Positions 1-12,697 of a DNA stretch of 64,000 bases are shown here, piece after piece. Under the pieces are notes generated by a model. The model had not been told where the DNA came from, did not search any database, and saw only the letters and a program-made list of their open reading frames with translations. The DNA is from Endomychus coccineus (Eukaryota > Arthropoda > Insecta > Coleoptera > Endomychidae): contig OY294067.1 in NCBI GenBank assembly GCA_958510875.1, forward strand, positions 281,809,242 to 281,873,241, in the 5' to 3' direction. Both the position numbers and the translations under genes were made by a program. How positions within the stretch are numbered: the first letter of the stretch is position 1; each line of letters starts with the position of its first letter.

Positions 1-171
1 AGTGTTAATTGTGACATAAGGATCAATATGCACAATGTAAGTTAGTTTGAAATAGATTGATACGAGTGTAGAACATGTGTGTATAGTCAAAATGTATCTA
101 GCGAAGAAGGACACATTCTAGACAATTGCCAACCCCAGTTCTCTATGTTAAATATTTTGTTACTCTTTTAG

Positions 172-3100
172 CATTGCATATCTTTGGGTCATTAGGAAAG
201 TTTATAATAGAAATTGGAATAATTGGATTTTTATTGGGAACTTGTATTGCATTTTTCGTTATTATGGGTGATTTGACTCCTGACATCATCTCTGAATTAA
301 CTGGTATTGAGAGCAGTTCAACTCTGAGGATATTCACTTTAGTAGCATTGACATTATTTTGTATATTACCTTTGGGACTACTAAGAAATGTTGAAAGTTT
401 GAATGGAGTTTCAAAGGCAACAATAGGATTTTATTGCTGCTTAGTATTAAAAGTAAGTACCTAATTTTTGAGATAACTCCCTTGAAAGAGTCACAAACAG
501 CAATTACAAAACTAAATTATTTCAAATTTCAAAATTAATAGCTTTAATAGAAAATAGAAAAATGTACATTCTACTAATAATCGATATTACAATAGTACAC
601 ATTACAATAGTATGTACATATAGTGTAAGTATTTACATTTCATAGGTGTTATTCTAAAATTATATACACCAATACTATACTGTATGTGCACAGAACAATT
701 TAATATTGTATCATTTTGCTATTTGTGACAAAGTATTAATATAATAATATTAAGCAAATCAAATTTCGTGTAATTGGAAAGACAGGTGTAAAAAAAACAT
801 TAGTTATTTTACAACTAAAGAGAAATGAGTTGCAAACACAAATTATGATGCTTTACATCCAGATTACATTGTTTTTGGAATTGATAAATACATGTATTTA
901 CAGTAATTATATGATATTTAAGTATTTAGTTTGGTTTTTACCTATATACTGTTTAGATTTTTTTTGGAAAGCTTTGAGATTGTTTATTTTTTTTATGTTT
1001 GGTGGTAAAGAATTGATTATTTTAGTAGCTATTGACTTAATGAACCTCTGGTTAGCTCTTTCTGATAAAAGGGACTTATTAGTATATAATTAACTTTTGA
1101 CCGAGTTTCGTGCTTATGTGTTGGATAAATTTTCAAATAGGGAAGAATATGCAGCATGTGTGATAATACAGTGAGCGTATATTCAGAAATTCTTCATTGT
1201 ATAGTAAGCTTGTAGAATACGATTTTTTTTTCGAAGTATTATTTTAATAATGTAATTTTGAAAAACGGTCAGTGGTTGTAAGGCATTATTATAAAGTCCA
1301 CCCCACACAGCAATACCATATTTTACATACATACATTCAGTTAACGATTGGTAGAGAATGATAAATAATTTTTTATTCATAAACTTTCGTAGCTCATAAA
1401 ATTTATATATAAATCTTCGTAGTTTTGATGTTAAGGTATTAATGTGGTCTGTCCATTTAAGGTGTTTGTCAATAATTATACCCATGTATTTGGTTTTATC
1501 AGTACTGTTTATTTCAAGATTTGAGTCTTCAAATTTTAATTTAGAGAAATTAACATTTCCAATGTATTTTCCATACACTTCATAACTGATTATTTTTCCA
1601 ACATAGGATCATTATAGCAACACATAAGAAATTTCAAAATAAAATATTTTAACTAACTTATGGTTATATAGAAAAAAAAAGAATAGAGAAACTTATTGTA
1701 TTGGATTCAAGCCAGAGCATTATAATTTATGTTATGAGCATTTAATATTGATGGCCCTGTGCAAATTTTAATTTTGAGAAATCAGGTCTGTTTGCTTCTG
1801 TCAGAGAAAAGGCTATATATGACGTTTAAAGACAGTTTGTTGAAGTCTAGCCAGGTTTTAACTATGGATATGCCATGTTGAGCCTTTTCCTTAACAGTGT
1901 ACCATGTGTTGTCTTCAAAAACTAGAACTGTATCATCAGCATATGATATTATAGTGCCTCCTGTATGTGTGTCTAGTAAAGAGTTGAAGTAAGTAATGAA
2001 AAGCAGGGGTCCAAGAATCTCACATTGTGGTACTCCTATCTGTATATCATCAGTGTTGATGTACGTATTTCTTATTTTTGCAATTTGTTTTCTCTCTAGT
2101 AAATGATTTTTGAATATACAATGCCTCTTACTCCATATTGTTAGAGAGTGTTTAACAGTGTTGGGTGAGGAACTGTGTGAAATGCTTTTGCTAAGCCCAG
2201 GAACACTGCAATACATTTGTTTCCCCCGTCTAATTTTTTTTTAATGTGATTTATTAATTCAAACATTGCTTCATCTTCATCTTCATCTTCTTTTCATCAG
2301 GAATAGTAAATTTATAATATGAACCAGGGGTTTTAGAAGGTGTTTGTGACTTTTCTTTTCTAGCGATGATGTTATTTCATCATTTCAGGTGCACTGGTTG
2401 ATTTTAGGGTGTTTATGTGTTGAATAAGTTCTGTTTCATCTATAGGCTTAAGATACATATGGAATGCTTGGTTTGCGGGTATTTGTTTTTGTAGTTATGG
2501 GATACTGTTCTCGAATTGTTCTCCATTGTCCTTTGTTACGAATATGTTTTGATTTGATTTACCATCACATTCGTTGCTTGCCTCTTTCACAAACAAATTT
2601 GTATATTTTTTTATGTTTATGTTTGTTAATTTACAAGTGTAGTTTTACTATATCTCTCATCAAAATTTTATTGAAGGTAGTTGTAGAAGCATTACCACAT
2701 ATGTTCACTGGTGATTGGACCTCTGGTGTCACATGGTGGAGACCTGAAGGAATACTTCAGTGTTTGCCAATTTTTTCGATGGCATTGTTCTGTCAAACGT
2801 AAGTAAGTAGAAGAACTGATAATGATCAACTCTATATCAATCTATTTCAATTTCATTACAAAAATATTTTTTTAGACAGTTATTCGAGATAGTTGAGGTT
2901 TTGCCAAACTTATCCTTGGACAAGATGAATAGCTTAGTGCGAGTAGCAGTGACGATATGTACATGGGTGTATATATTTGTTGGATCATTTGGATACATAG
3001 CATTTTTCAAAAAACCCTTTACTGGAAATATTCTGTTAAGTTTCGAACCTTCTATAACGAGTGACATCATGAAGATGGGATTTGTTTTATCAGTTGCTTT

Positions 3101-6100
3101 CAGCTTTCCTCTTGTTATATTCCCTTGCAGAGCCAGCTTATATTCTCTGTTTTATAGAGGGGTGAGTGTTGATAATGAATTATTTATGCTTTAGCTAGAT
3201 ATGCAAAAATTAGTTAAAACATGAACTTTAATTATTGTTGATTACAGATAAGTGAGACATTTATTGTATAAACGTTTGCCGCAATATAAAAGATGTTTTT
3301 AAGTTACAATAATTGTGGAACAGTAACATTAGAACTAATAGTTCCGAACAGCAGTTTCATTGTTGAGATTGAGGGAACAAAACAGCTATCAAGAAATATT
3401 AGTTGTAATGTTACTGTTCAATCTAGAAAAGTCTTACTTACCTGTATCTGGTTAAAGCATATAAAAATATCAGTTTATATCTTGATTAAGTTTTTATATT
3501 TCTTTGTTTTCAGGTATATTCTTTGCATGAAGGTTCAGCCTGTAATTATATTCCTGAAGGAAGGTTCAAAGTTATAACGTTTTGCATAGTATTTGTTTCG
3601 TTAATAATAGGAATTTTGATACCAAGTATTGAAATGGTATTAGGTTTATTGGGATCAACAATTGGAGTGTTGATATGCATATTGTTTCCAGTTGCATGTT
3701 TTATACGGATATCACCGAAAAATACAAACGAAAGAATATTGGCTCAGGTATGTACATTTAATTTCCTTACTTGTTCACACATATTATAACTTATAACTAT
3801 AAAATACTTATAGTCGATTCAAATAGGTATTTCATTACGAAAATCGAACGATATGGACCGATTTTGATGAAACAAAGTGCATTCGATTCCGGATGACGTC
3901 TAGAAAAAAGTTTACCGGTTAGTTTTGTGTGCAAATTTGTTATTATTTTTTTAACCGAAAAATTGACCAATTTCCAAAATTTCATCAAAACCAACCAGAA
4001 ATCCTCAGTAAGGGGTTGTGGAGGTTGTTTTTTTATGTTAAATATTTAAAAGTTTGTTAAAAGGGGGTCGTTACTAATTTAAATCAGAAACGAAATCGAA
4101 TTCTAATTTTTTAATTTGAAATAAATTCCCGCTCATCTAAAATTTTTTTCTATCTTCTCTACTCAGTCTTTTTATATTCCACACATCTTTTACATATACT
4201 ATAGACATATACGTAATAAAAACCGGGCGGGAGTAGCAGGTAGGTATTTTTCTTAAACTATGGAGGCTACACTACTATAACACAGCATCTATCATATAAT
4301 AAGATCTCTATGGCATCCACCGCTTCATAGAGCAGCTGTTTATCTAAACCGGTCCTCCCTCCCATCCCCCCCAAAATAAAGACGCTGCAACGTATACTTG
4401 GACCACGCTGCTATTGTAATGTAGATACATAATAAATGATCACCACGTGTCACTTACTGTTGGATGCTGCTGTTGTTCGGATTAGTAAAATTTCTCATTC
4501 GTTTTATGTGAAAATTATTTTGTTCTGTGGTTCAGTGAATATTATCAGAAACATTTTTTTAATAATTCAAATACATATTGTTCAAAAAATAAAACATTGC
4601 TTTAATAAAGCATTCACGCTGCAAATTAATAAAAGTGTTTTCGGTTAAAAATATAATAACAAATTTGCACAAAAAACTAACCGGTAAGCTTTTTTCTAGA
4701 CGTCATCCCGAATCGAATGCACTTTGTTTCATCAAATCTGTCCATATCGTTCGATTTTCGTAAGTCGGCCTGTTTTAATATATATTTGACTCGACTATTA
4801 ACACAGTGGATACACTTTATCACTATAAGAAACATTCGCCCTTATCAACTAAAAATACTGTCAAAGTACTGAAGACCTTTCGGCTACCAAGTAGCCATCA
4901 TCAGAATAAACTTTGGTAGGCTGAAAGGGCTTCTGTACTTTAACAGTAGGTTTTGATCCAACTTTTACTCTTTCAATTCTTTCATTCTCATATCGGAGAA
5001 TAATATTGTTAATATGCGCAATAATAGTTGCTATTATTTGTAGTTTATCTATGAATCATATCAAATAATTTTGATTTCATTGTTTTTCTCCATTCTGTTA
5101 TATTTCAGATTATGCTATTCGTTGGTGTCATGGTAATGGTATTGGGAACCTATGCAAATTTGAATATGATTAATAAAGAAATTTCTAAAAATATATACAC
5201 AGTTGCCCCAATGAAGAGCAATGTTGACATCTTGATCAACTCAAAAGAAAAAATAGATGATATGAAGAATCCCGTGATACCTGGTAAGTAAACAAAATGA
5301 TTTTCGCACCATAATTGTAACTTGAATAGTAGACATCCGCTGATAGCTAATATTGAAAATTCATGGCTTCCGGGTAGATTCCGAGCATTATAGCACGACT
5401 TGATGCCGACGTTTTGTCAACCATTACATCTTCAGGGTAGACTTGAACTGATAGTTTCAGTTCATGTTATAGTATGCTCTAAAACATGCCTTATACGAAA
5501 AAGTTCAAATATGCATTATGTGCAGATTATATGCATTTTGAATATATTCCAGTCTCTACAGATAACATACTACCTCACTTCAGAATACCCTATAAAGTAT
5601 CAATCGATACAGGAGCCATGAACGGAGATGAGAGGAAAACTCCATCTTCAATGATGGCGTTAAAACCAAGATGGCAATTGGGGCGAGTATCTCGCCTTAA
5701 CGCCATTCTCAACCGATACCGTCAAAGCGCTCAAGCAGGTTGTAAACAGGCCAATGTTTCATTAAATTTGAACAACTAAGTAACATCTTTCTTTTGATAC
5801 TATTCATCCATAGGTGTTCTCTAGAAACAAACCAACGAAAAACGATAAATACGATAAATTAATTGCCGTGAGGAGACATACAGTTTTTGAGATTACCTCC
5901 ATATCACTGTTTCCAATGCAATAGAAATGGTGTGAAGAATTTCAAGGAAGTTTCCCTTCCACACCCCTATTGATATAAGTTTGTGGGCAGCTTTTGTTGC
6001 CGCACCTTTTATAGTCGGATGGAGGTTCCACCTTCATTAGCGCTGGAAGTACAGCCGTGGAAGTGCTTTTAGTGGCTCCGGCGATAGCACCTAGAATGAG

Positions 6101-9100
6101 CTTTCTCAGATACTCCAGGATTGATTCGGTTCGTTCTAAGCTCTGTTCTTTCTCACCACACCACCGAGGCGTTTGTCAACCTCCGTTTAAGGATCTCTTC
6201 GAAGATTCACTATATGGCCCTAATTGGGGAAGACCTATGGCCACCAGCTAAGCTTCCGGGTTCCGAGCTTGTATCTTGTTGTCTACCTGAGTCTTTGTGT
6301 GTTTAAATTTCACCGCAGAAGGCTCACCAGCTTTCTTCCTGAGCTGATCTCAATTGCGCCCTGTAGTTCCTTCGTGATTCCCGCCAAGCTATCCTGTCTG
6401 ATTCCTCGGTTTTTTTTCTGCGGTTTTTTTAAAGGAGTCCTCAGTGTCTTTCTTTAGCTGTGCTTAGCTCGTTATTCCACCATGGCATTTCGTAGCTTCC
6501 TATATCCTTGCTACTAGGGTATTCATCAAAGTAGGCTTCTGTTATTGCATTCTGCAAGAGATCCGATGCCTCGTCTATTTCATTCACCGAGCTGATTTTC
6601 TTCGGGAACGTTTCCAGATTTTCCTGCTGGTTCTTCCTGCCAGTGTGTTTGTAGTAATGGGAAACTTGAGCAAAGCATTCAGATGGGTCTCCCTAATACT
6701 GGCCATGATGGGCCAGAATTTCTCCAACTTGTACTCTCCAGTGTTGACGAGGGCCGCATAGGTGCTTAGCACATGCTATGCCATCTACTACCATCTACTA
6801 CACCATAGAGTCTATGCTTAACGCACCTATTGGAAAAACAGCCAATATTTCTTGATACTTTTTCGGAAGATACTACTACTATTTATAGGGACACTATCAC
6901 ATGTTCACTATATGTCTAGTGATTGACTTGCCGTGTGGGGCATGCCAAGATAAGAACGAGACAGCTAAACCCCTCCTTGGCCCTCGCCAAGAGTTAATGT
7001 TGGAGGAACTCTGGCCGAGCATGATCACCATTAGGAAGACTACTCCTCTTGTTCATCCAATGTTCCTATGAAGGCAGTATAATGGTACTATCTAGGATAA
7101 AGTACTCTCACCAACGGATCACACTGGCACTCTCCCAACTCCAGAATCCAGACAATCTAAATACAAAAAATGAATTTTGCTCAAACCCAAATTATGTGTG
7201 TCTTAGCGTAAAGTGAAATATTACTTTGTAGTCCAGTAAATGAAGGTATTAATATTAATTTTTTTTTCTTATGAGCCGATTTTGATCAGTGAGGGTTCAT
7301 TTTCTTCGTAATGATGTCTAGAATAAAGTGCGGGGGTTTATTTTTCTGACTAATTGTTTATATTGTTAATAAACAATAATTAGTGTTAAACAAATGCGTG
7401 TCTCAGAGCATTATAAGAAAAAATTAAAAAGTACAGGTTTTAAGCAAGTAATTAAATATTTTCAAGTGTTAAAGTAATAAACAAAGGTTCACAAAGCTTA
7501 CTCAAAGTTCATAAACAATTTGTTAATGAACCATTTGTTAATAAACAATTTGTTAATTAACAAATAAACGAAAAAATGAAATTAGGTCTAGTTATGTGAT
7601 TTTGGACTCGATTTCGGATATTTTCAACTCGATGAACACGAATTTGTTGATATAATTGCAATACATTGTTCATTTAATTTGTTAATAAACAATTTGTTAA
7701 TTAACAAATAAACGAAAAAATGAAATTAGGTCTGGTTATGCGATTTTGGACTCGATTTTGGATATTTTTAACTTGATGAACACGAATTTGGTGATTTAAT
7801 AATTGCAATAAATTTTTTATTTCATTTGTTAATTATAATTAACAAATTGTTTATGAACATTGAGTAAGTTTTGTGAACCTCTGTTTATTACTTTAACACT
7901 TGAAAATATTCAATTACTTGCTTAAAACCTGTACTTTTTAATTTTTTCTTATAATGCGCATTTGTTTAACACTAATTATTGTTTATTAACAATATAAACA
8001 ATTAGTCAGAAAAATAAACCCCCGCACTTTGTTCTAGACATCATTACGAAGAAAATGAGCCCTCACTGATCAAAATCGGCTCATAAGAAAAAAATTTAAA
8101 TATTCAGGTCGATTTTGGACTTCATTTACTGGACTATTGGGTTACATTCAAGTCCTTGTTCACATTTAATTTTCGAAACATGAATTAATATTTTTTATAG
8201 TACATTCAATATATCCAATAATAATCTTTATTCAAACTACATTAAAGTGAATTTATTTTTAGACAAATTAACTGTCAATGAACCTTTCGCTCAAGAGGAA
8301 CCAAAAGTAGATGAAAAAATTGAACACAAAGGGAATGAACAATTGAAGGAGATAAGGCATGAACCTCCACAACCTGAAGAACCCCTCGATAGTCCGGTAG
8401 CGGACAGTGCGAGATTAGATAAGAACAGCAAAGAAAAATCAGAACAGGTTGATGAGAAAAAGCCACTCCAATCTCAAGAAGCAATCGTTAAGGAGGGTGT
8501 TGAGGTAGAGGTTCCAAAAAACGACATTCAACCAGACAGAATTGAAGAAACTGGAAAAATTACTGAGAAAATGAGCGATCCTGAATTGCATCCACCAATT
8601 CAACCAATTGAAGTGAATTTTAATAAAAAGTTGATACAGGAACGTGATACTAAAGAAAGTAACTTTCCTAAAGAAAAAGCACAAGTCATTGGAAACATCA
8701 CTCTGAATAAAAATCATACCCAAAAAGCAATTTCTGTGGACGAAATCGATGGTGAGGCTATCAAGAAGGAAGATACTGAATTGAAAGCGCAAGGAGTAGA
8801 TGAGAATAATAATCGAAAAGAAGTGGGCAACGCGGAACTTTTGGAATCCATAAAGCAACAGAAACATTTTCAAAAGGAAATAGTGGAACAACAAAAGTTG
8901 TTACTAAAAGTTATTCAAAATCAACAGGAAAGCTTACTCCAAAAAGATATCAACAGAGTGAACGAGGAAAGAGTGAAAGCAGTTCATCAAATAGAAACAA
9001 TTGCCAGACACGCTATTGAAGAAATAAGTGGGAAGAAAGCAATAGGAGAGAATCCTCTTAATAAAACATTGAAAAGTCAGAAAGTTGCCGATGAAAGTCC

Positions 9101-9713
9101 AAATGTGGCAAAATTGAATTCGCCGGCAGTACAAGCAGATGTCTCTGGCGTAACTTCACCAAATGATAACAATAAATCAAAAGTACAGCCATATGAAGGT
9201 CGCAATCAACCTGTACCGATGGTGATCGCGCTGTCCCAAAATATTTCACTATATCCAAAATTGAACAACAGTGCAGTGATTCCAAACTCGAAAACTGGCG
9301 AATCGGCAATTTCTAAGGAGAATAAATCGTCTGTTGTGGATGATGAAGTCAAAGTACAAAATGTGAAGCCTACAATGGCCGAAAAACCGAAGGTAATAGA
9401 AACGCAAAGAATGGATGTAGTATCATCGGCGGGTTCCCCTTCCCCAAAGAGTGATGATTTGAGAGAGGGAGAATTAAACAAGGTTGTTAAAATTGATGAA
9501 ACACCCGCGGAACAATTACCGTTATTACCAGTTGAGGACGGTTTGAGGGAAAGGGAGTCTGGTTTGCGGAGGAAACGTGACGTGAACTATGATGATGGTA
9601 CTGACGTCCAGGACGGTCACGTTTTCGTGCATTCTAATGTGAAACGGACAGATTACAATCATTCGTGTGTTGATTCCGAGAGAAATGTTGAAGCTTCGGA
9701 ACGTGAAAAATGA
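172..9713 (+). CDS. SLC38A10: SLC38A10-like putative sodium-coupled amino acid transporter (5' end missing)
   Basis: A multi-pass membrane transporter of the amino acid/auxin permease (SLC38) family, probably moving neutral amino acids. Exons I can join in frame: 172-452, 2677-2798, 2876-3161, 3514-3747, 5109-5283 and 8263-9713 (stop). All have AG/GT borders and matching phases; together they give about 849 codons. The first exons (start codon and first membrane helices) lie left of the window. Exon 172-452 holds two hydrophobic helices around a GDLTP segment. The splice at 2798/2876 rebuilds the conserved FCQTQLF motif. Exon 2876-3161 carries FPCRASLYSL, and exon 3514-3747 carries further helices and NTNERILAQ. 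The long hydrophilic tail in the last exon is typical of SLC38A10 rather than of short SLC38 members. Introns are full of mobile elements, but splice sites and frame are intact, so I judge the gene functional. Family assignment is from memory of conserved motifs, not a search. Confidence 0.85.
453..2676 (+). other. Intron of the SLC38A10-like gene with retroelement relic
   Basis: The donor is GTAAGT at 453 and the acceptor is AG at 2675-2676. About 1.3 kb of the intron is a decayed reverse transcriptase on the opposite strand (1183-2460). The rest (453-1180) is AT-rich with no recognised content; short open frames there look like chance. Confidence 0.7.
1183..2460 (-). pseudogene. Non-LTR retrotransposon reverse transcriptase relic (jockey/CR1-like)
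   Basis: Minus-strand frames read as pieces of one reverse transcriptase in the right order. Near 2290-2160 is the fingers region with a degraded F.DL.KAFDTV-type block (LAKAFHTVPH). At about 2060-1790 is the palm with GPLLFITYFNSLL and an intact YADD active site. At 1578-1183 is the thumb, with a KYMGIIIDKHLKW block and YGIAVWGG. In-frame stops and frameshifts separate the blocks. Endonuclease and ORF1 are missing, so the copy is 5' truncated. It lies antisense in an intron of the transporter gene. The clade is a guess from the motif style. Confidence 0.75.
3811..4797. mobile_element. Palindromic DNA element 'F' with TTA target duplication
   Basis: The arms at 3811-3960 and about 4640-4797 are inverted copies of each other; both contain the segment around tctagacgtcat. 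The ends read TAGTCGATTCAAATA on the left and its imperfect complement TATTTGACTCGACTA on the right. TTA directly flanks both ends (3808-3810 and 4798-4800). The centre of about 680 bp is not palindromic and has no coding frame. It sits in the fourth visible intron of the transporter gene. It is non-autonomous, and the superfamily is unassigned. Confidence 0.75.
4852..4953 (-). ncRNA. Hairpin with hammerhead-like core (Penelope-type terminal repeat fragment)
   Basis: Two arms of about 38 nt (4852-4889 and 4914-4953) form an imperfect hairpin. On the minus strand, 4904-4876 reads CTGATGA, one T, then a perfect 6-bp stem, then GAAA. This resembles the hammerhead ribozyme core (CUGAUGA - stem II - GAAA), which is known from Penelope-like elements. 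The extra U after CUGAUGA departs from the consensus, so activity is doubtful. Similar cores occur at 32583 and, in degraded form, at 26185-26230 and 30905-30945. Confidence 0.35.
5284..5929. other. Unassigned start of the last intron
   Basis: This begins the intron between the 5109-5283 exon and the last exon. A short stretch near 5650-5715 has small self-complementary parts (ggcgagtatctcgcc; an inverted atggcgttaa/ttaacgccat pair). No family was recognised and no gene is supported. Confidence 0.3.
5930..6790 (-). pseudogene. R1-clade-like non-LTR retroelement relic (endonuclease-RT linker)
   Basis: Read on the minus strand, 6660-6460 encodes a block with KISSVNEIDEASDLLQNAI and, further on, PWWNNELSTAK. 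These match the region between endonuclease and reverse transcriptase of R1-type elements (a leucine-rich helix followed by PWWN..L). Frameshifts and stops interrupt it and the 5930-6300 part is hard to read. GC content is higher than in surrounding intron DNA. It is in antisense orientation inside the transporter intron. Confidence 0.55.
6791..7228. other. Unassigned intronic segment
   Basis: Moderately GC-rich DNA next to the R1-like relic. It may be a further degraded part of that relic, but no motif can be read with confidence. Confidence 0.3.
7229..8136. mobile_element. Palindromic DNA element 'G' with TTG target duplication
   Basis: The ends are TAGTCCAGTAAATGAAG at 7229 and its exact complement CTTCATTTACTGGACTA ending at 8136. 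TTG flanks both sides (7226-7228 and 8137-8139). The arms of roughly 330 bp (7229-7560 and 7830-8136) are inverted copies. The core holds a tandem duplication of about 150 bp (7535-7685 and 7686-7830). The arm segment around gatcaaaatcggctcat and tctagacatcat is related to the arm of element F. No open frame of interest. It lies about 125 bp before the acceptor of the last transporter exon. Confidence 0.8.
8263..9713 (+). CDS. SLC38A10: Terminal exon of the SLC38A10-like gene: long cytoplasmic tail
   Basis: This single exon of 1451 nt encodes about 480 residues with no membrane helix. The acceptor AG is at 8261-8262, and the preceding exon supplies the first base of the first codon (a split Asp). 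The tail is rich in Lys, Glu, Gln and Pro and looks disordered. A Gln-rich probable coiled coil lies around 8840-9030 (KQQKHFQKEIVEQQ and following). A basic RRKRDV motif sits near 9570, followed by an acidic and polar end. Long variable C-terminal tails are normal in SLC38A10. The reading frame is uninterrupted, which in this repeat-rich setting argues for selection. No clear polyadenylation signal was found before the palindromic element that begins about 100 bp downstream. Confidence 0.8.
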
Positions 9714-10233
9714 TGATTACTTACCGGTTTTAATCAAAAGCTGGTGGCAAAAGAATCTGAACCAAAAAAACTTTGCTTCTAGGGTGGTTTGCTAAAAAAC
9801 AAGCGTGTGTATACAGGCTGTTTATTAACTACTTGTACAAACTTTGAAAAATGAATATTTGACAAGCAACGGCTTGGTAAGTTTTTATTTAATTTTTTGA
9901 TTATATTTTTCTTCAATAACATGGCAATTTGACGATATTCGGAACACTGGGAGTGTTAATAATTTAAAAATCAAATATTTGATTAATTTTTTGTTTAATG
10001 TTAGAGGGCGCCACATAAAATGTTGTACCTTTTTAGTGTCACACTGTATGTAATTTTTGATTGAACAGACTTATTCTCCATTTAATTTTACATACAAAAG
10101 GTACTCGTTGTATTTGTCGCTGGGAGCAGCCATTTTGGAAAAAAACGGACTTAAAGTTAAACTTGCGTTGAAATTTTGTAAGTTCAATTAAAAAAAAATA
10201 AGTGATGAAATGTATCTTTTATTGATTGTATTG

Positions 10234-12567
10234 TAGACCAGTCGGTGGAGATTGTTGCCTGCATTTTCCGGGCTGTAGCAATGTTCCGATTGATTCTTAT
10301 GTATTTTTTTTCGTAGGATACGATCATCGTTACCCGTACTTTGTGAAAGTTGCGCTTCATTTTTAAATTTAACAATTTGTGAACAAAAAAATTATTTTTT
10401 TTTTACATTTTCCTTTATATCTCCTTTTCTGTGCATTTTTAGCATTATGTAGCTTAGACTGTGCCAAAAAAGATCGATATTTTTTTATTTCGCTCTTCTT
10501 CGAGTTTTATCATTCCCCATTCAAATTTATTCAGGTCCCTCAAATTTGAAACAAATCGGCTAATATTTAGAGGTGCATTAAGCCCAAAACGTGTTTTTCC
10601 TCAATTTTGAGAGGTTTCTTAACACTGTTCTACAATTACGGGATGTTTGACACTTGGGAGACATTATTACATTCAAACACTAAGTATTTAATGCATTTAA
10701 GTCGCCATATCCACTTTCCCACAGATATATTGGCCAAAAGAACCATTTTTCTAAGGGCTCAAAACTGTAATTTCAACTTTCAACATAAATAACTTCATAT
10801 TTTTAGGTTCGTGATGCGTCATATGCTCTTTTAAGATTCATTCATTTTCGACTGAACGCAACCGACTTATGGCATTTTTGGTGCATTTTCAAATGGTGCG
10901 TTTTTTCACTTGAGTGTAGATTATCATAACTGATGGGTGATTTTCTCTGAAATTATCAATTCAGTTAATGCTACGTGATACTAGACTACGTTAAAAGAGC
11001 ATATGACGCATCACGAACCTAAAATATGAAGTTATTGAAGTTGATAGTTGAAATTACAGTTTTTAGGCCTTGAAAAATTTTTCTTTTTGCCAATATATCT
11101 GTGGGAAAGTGGATGTGGCGACTGAAATGCATTAAATACTTTGTGTTTGAATGTAATAATGTCTCCCAAGTGTCAAACATCCCGTAATTGTAGAATTGTA
11201 GTGTTAAGAAACCTCTCAAAAATTGAGGAAAAATTACAAAAAAACACGTATTGGGCTTGATGCACCTCTAAATATTAGCCGATTTGTTTCAAATTTGTGG
11301 AACCTGAATGAATTTGAACGATGAATGACAGAAGAGCGAAATAAAAAAAATTTGATTTTTTTTTGGCACAGCCTAATGTAGCTATATAGTTTTTTGTTCC
11401 TTACTTAATTATCTACAAAATGAGATCTAGCGCATCATCCCAAGTGCCATTGTTAACCTGCAGATTGCGTTGAAAGTTGAAAAAGCGTGTTTTTTTCATC
11501 ATTCAATATCTCAACAATTAAAATACCTAGGAGCTTGAAATTCTCAGAATATGTTGCTATTATTAATATAAATGAATGCACCAAATTTCAAAACGATCGC
11601 TTCTTAACTTTTAGAGTTATCAACGATCAACATTTTTTTCGTAGTTTAGTTGCATAATGCGCCAAAGTTGCTGTGATCGTCTGATTTTGAACCAACTTGT
11701 CTCAAAAAATCAAAAAAATATTCAAATTTAATATCCCGTTGGAATTTTTGAAAAAATTAATTAGAACCGATTTTCTAACGATTCGTTTAACCCGTATAAA
11801 ATTATATAACTTTTTGAAAAATGAATATTGATGATTCTTGTTTGCATAACCTCCTTAAAGCTGATGTTTTTTTTTAAATTAAAAAATAATGTCCTAGCAC
11901 GCACAGGAGCGGAGATAATTTTTTTTTCAATTCCTGAAGTTATATATAAAATTGGTTCTAATCAACTTTTGTCTAAAATTCCGACGGTATATTAAATTTG
12001 AATATTATTTTGAATTTTTGAGACCAGTTGGATCAAAATCAGACGATCACTGCAACTTTGGAGCATTATGCAACTAAATCTCGAAAAAAATTTTGATCGT
12101 TAATAACTCTAAAAGTTGAGAAGCGATCGTTTTGAAATTTGGTGCATTCATTTATGTTAGTAATAGCAACATATTCTGAGAATTTCAAGCTCTTAGGTAT
12201 CTTAATTGTTGAGATATTGAATGTTAATAAAAAAACACGTTTTTTCAACTTTCAACGCAATTTGCAGGTTAAAAATGGCACTTGGGATATCGCACCAGAT
12301 CTCATTTTGTAGATAATTAAGTAAGGAACAGAAAGCTGTACAAGTGCATAATGCTAAAAATGCACAGAAAAGGAGATATAAAGGAAAATGTTAAAAAAGT
12401 CATTTTTTTCACAAATTGTTAAATTAAAAAATGAAGCACAACTTTTACAAAGTACGGGTAAGGATGATCGTATCCTACGAAAAAAAATACATAAGAATCA
12501 ATCGAAACATTGCTACCGCCCGGAAAATGCACGTTTTCATATTATTTTGTCCCCGCCGTCTGGTCTA
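10234..12567. mobile_element. Palindromic DNA element 'B' inserted in A, TTG target duplication
   Basis: The termini are TAGACCAG (10234) and CTGGTCTA (ending 12567), flanked by TTG at 10231-10233 and 12568-12570. The right arm of A has the uninterrupted sequence (one TTG at the matching place), so this is a true insertion. Left arm: 10234-10446 plus 11384-11880. Right arm: about 11930-12567. Without element E the unit is about 1.4 kb, nearly all arm with a very short loop. No protein is encoded. Confidence 0.8.
10455..11375. mobile_element. Palindromic element 'E' inserted in B, 8-bp target duplication (hAT-like)
   Basis: The ends are TAGACTGTGCCAAAAAA on the left and its near complement TTTTTTGGCACAGCCTA on the right. 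The 8-bp direct repeat ATGTAGCT flanks it (10447-10454 and 11376-11383). The arms (10455-about 10843 and about 10985-11375) are inverted copies; because of this the same 50-residue frame appears on both strands, so that frame is not a gene. An 8-bp duplication with a short terminal repeat fits hAT-type transposition, but that is inference. Confidence 0.75.
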
Positions 12568-12697
12568 TTGTGATGTGAGTAACTTAGATCATTTACAAGA
12601 CTATAAATAAACTACTTCTACAAATAAGTTGATAATATTTACAATAATTGCTGAAAATGACCACCGCCTGCTCCAACGTATCCATCAATTCGCCTTA

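Noticed and set aside
830..1093. Open frame of 87 codons in the first visible intron
   Set aside because: Begins with TTG, is AT-driven (Phe/Leu/Ile-rich), lacks splice consistency with the transporter exons and has no motif.
8439..8894. Minus-strand frame of 151 codons within the last transporter exon
   Set aside because: Antisense shadow of the Lys/Glu-rich tail; composition (Phe/Leu-rich) is what reverse reading of such codons gives.
10607..11219. The same ~50-residue peptide encoded on both strands
   Set aside because: It is the two arms of palindromic element E, not a pair of genes.
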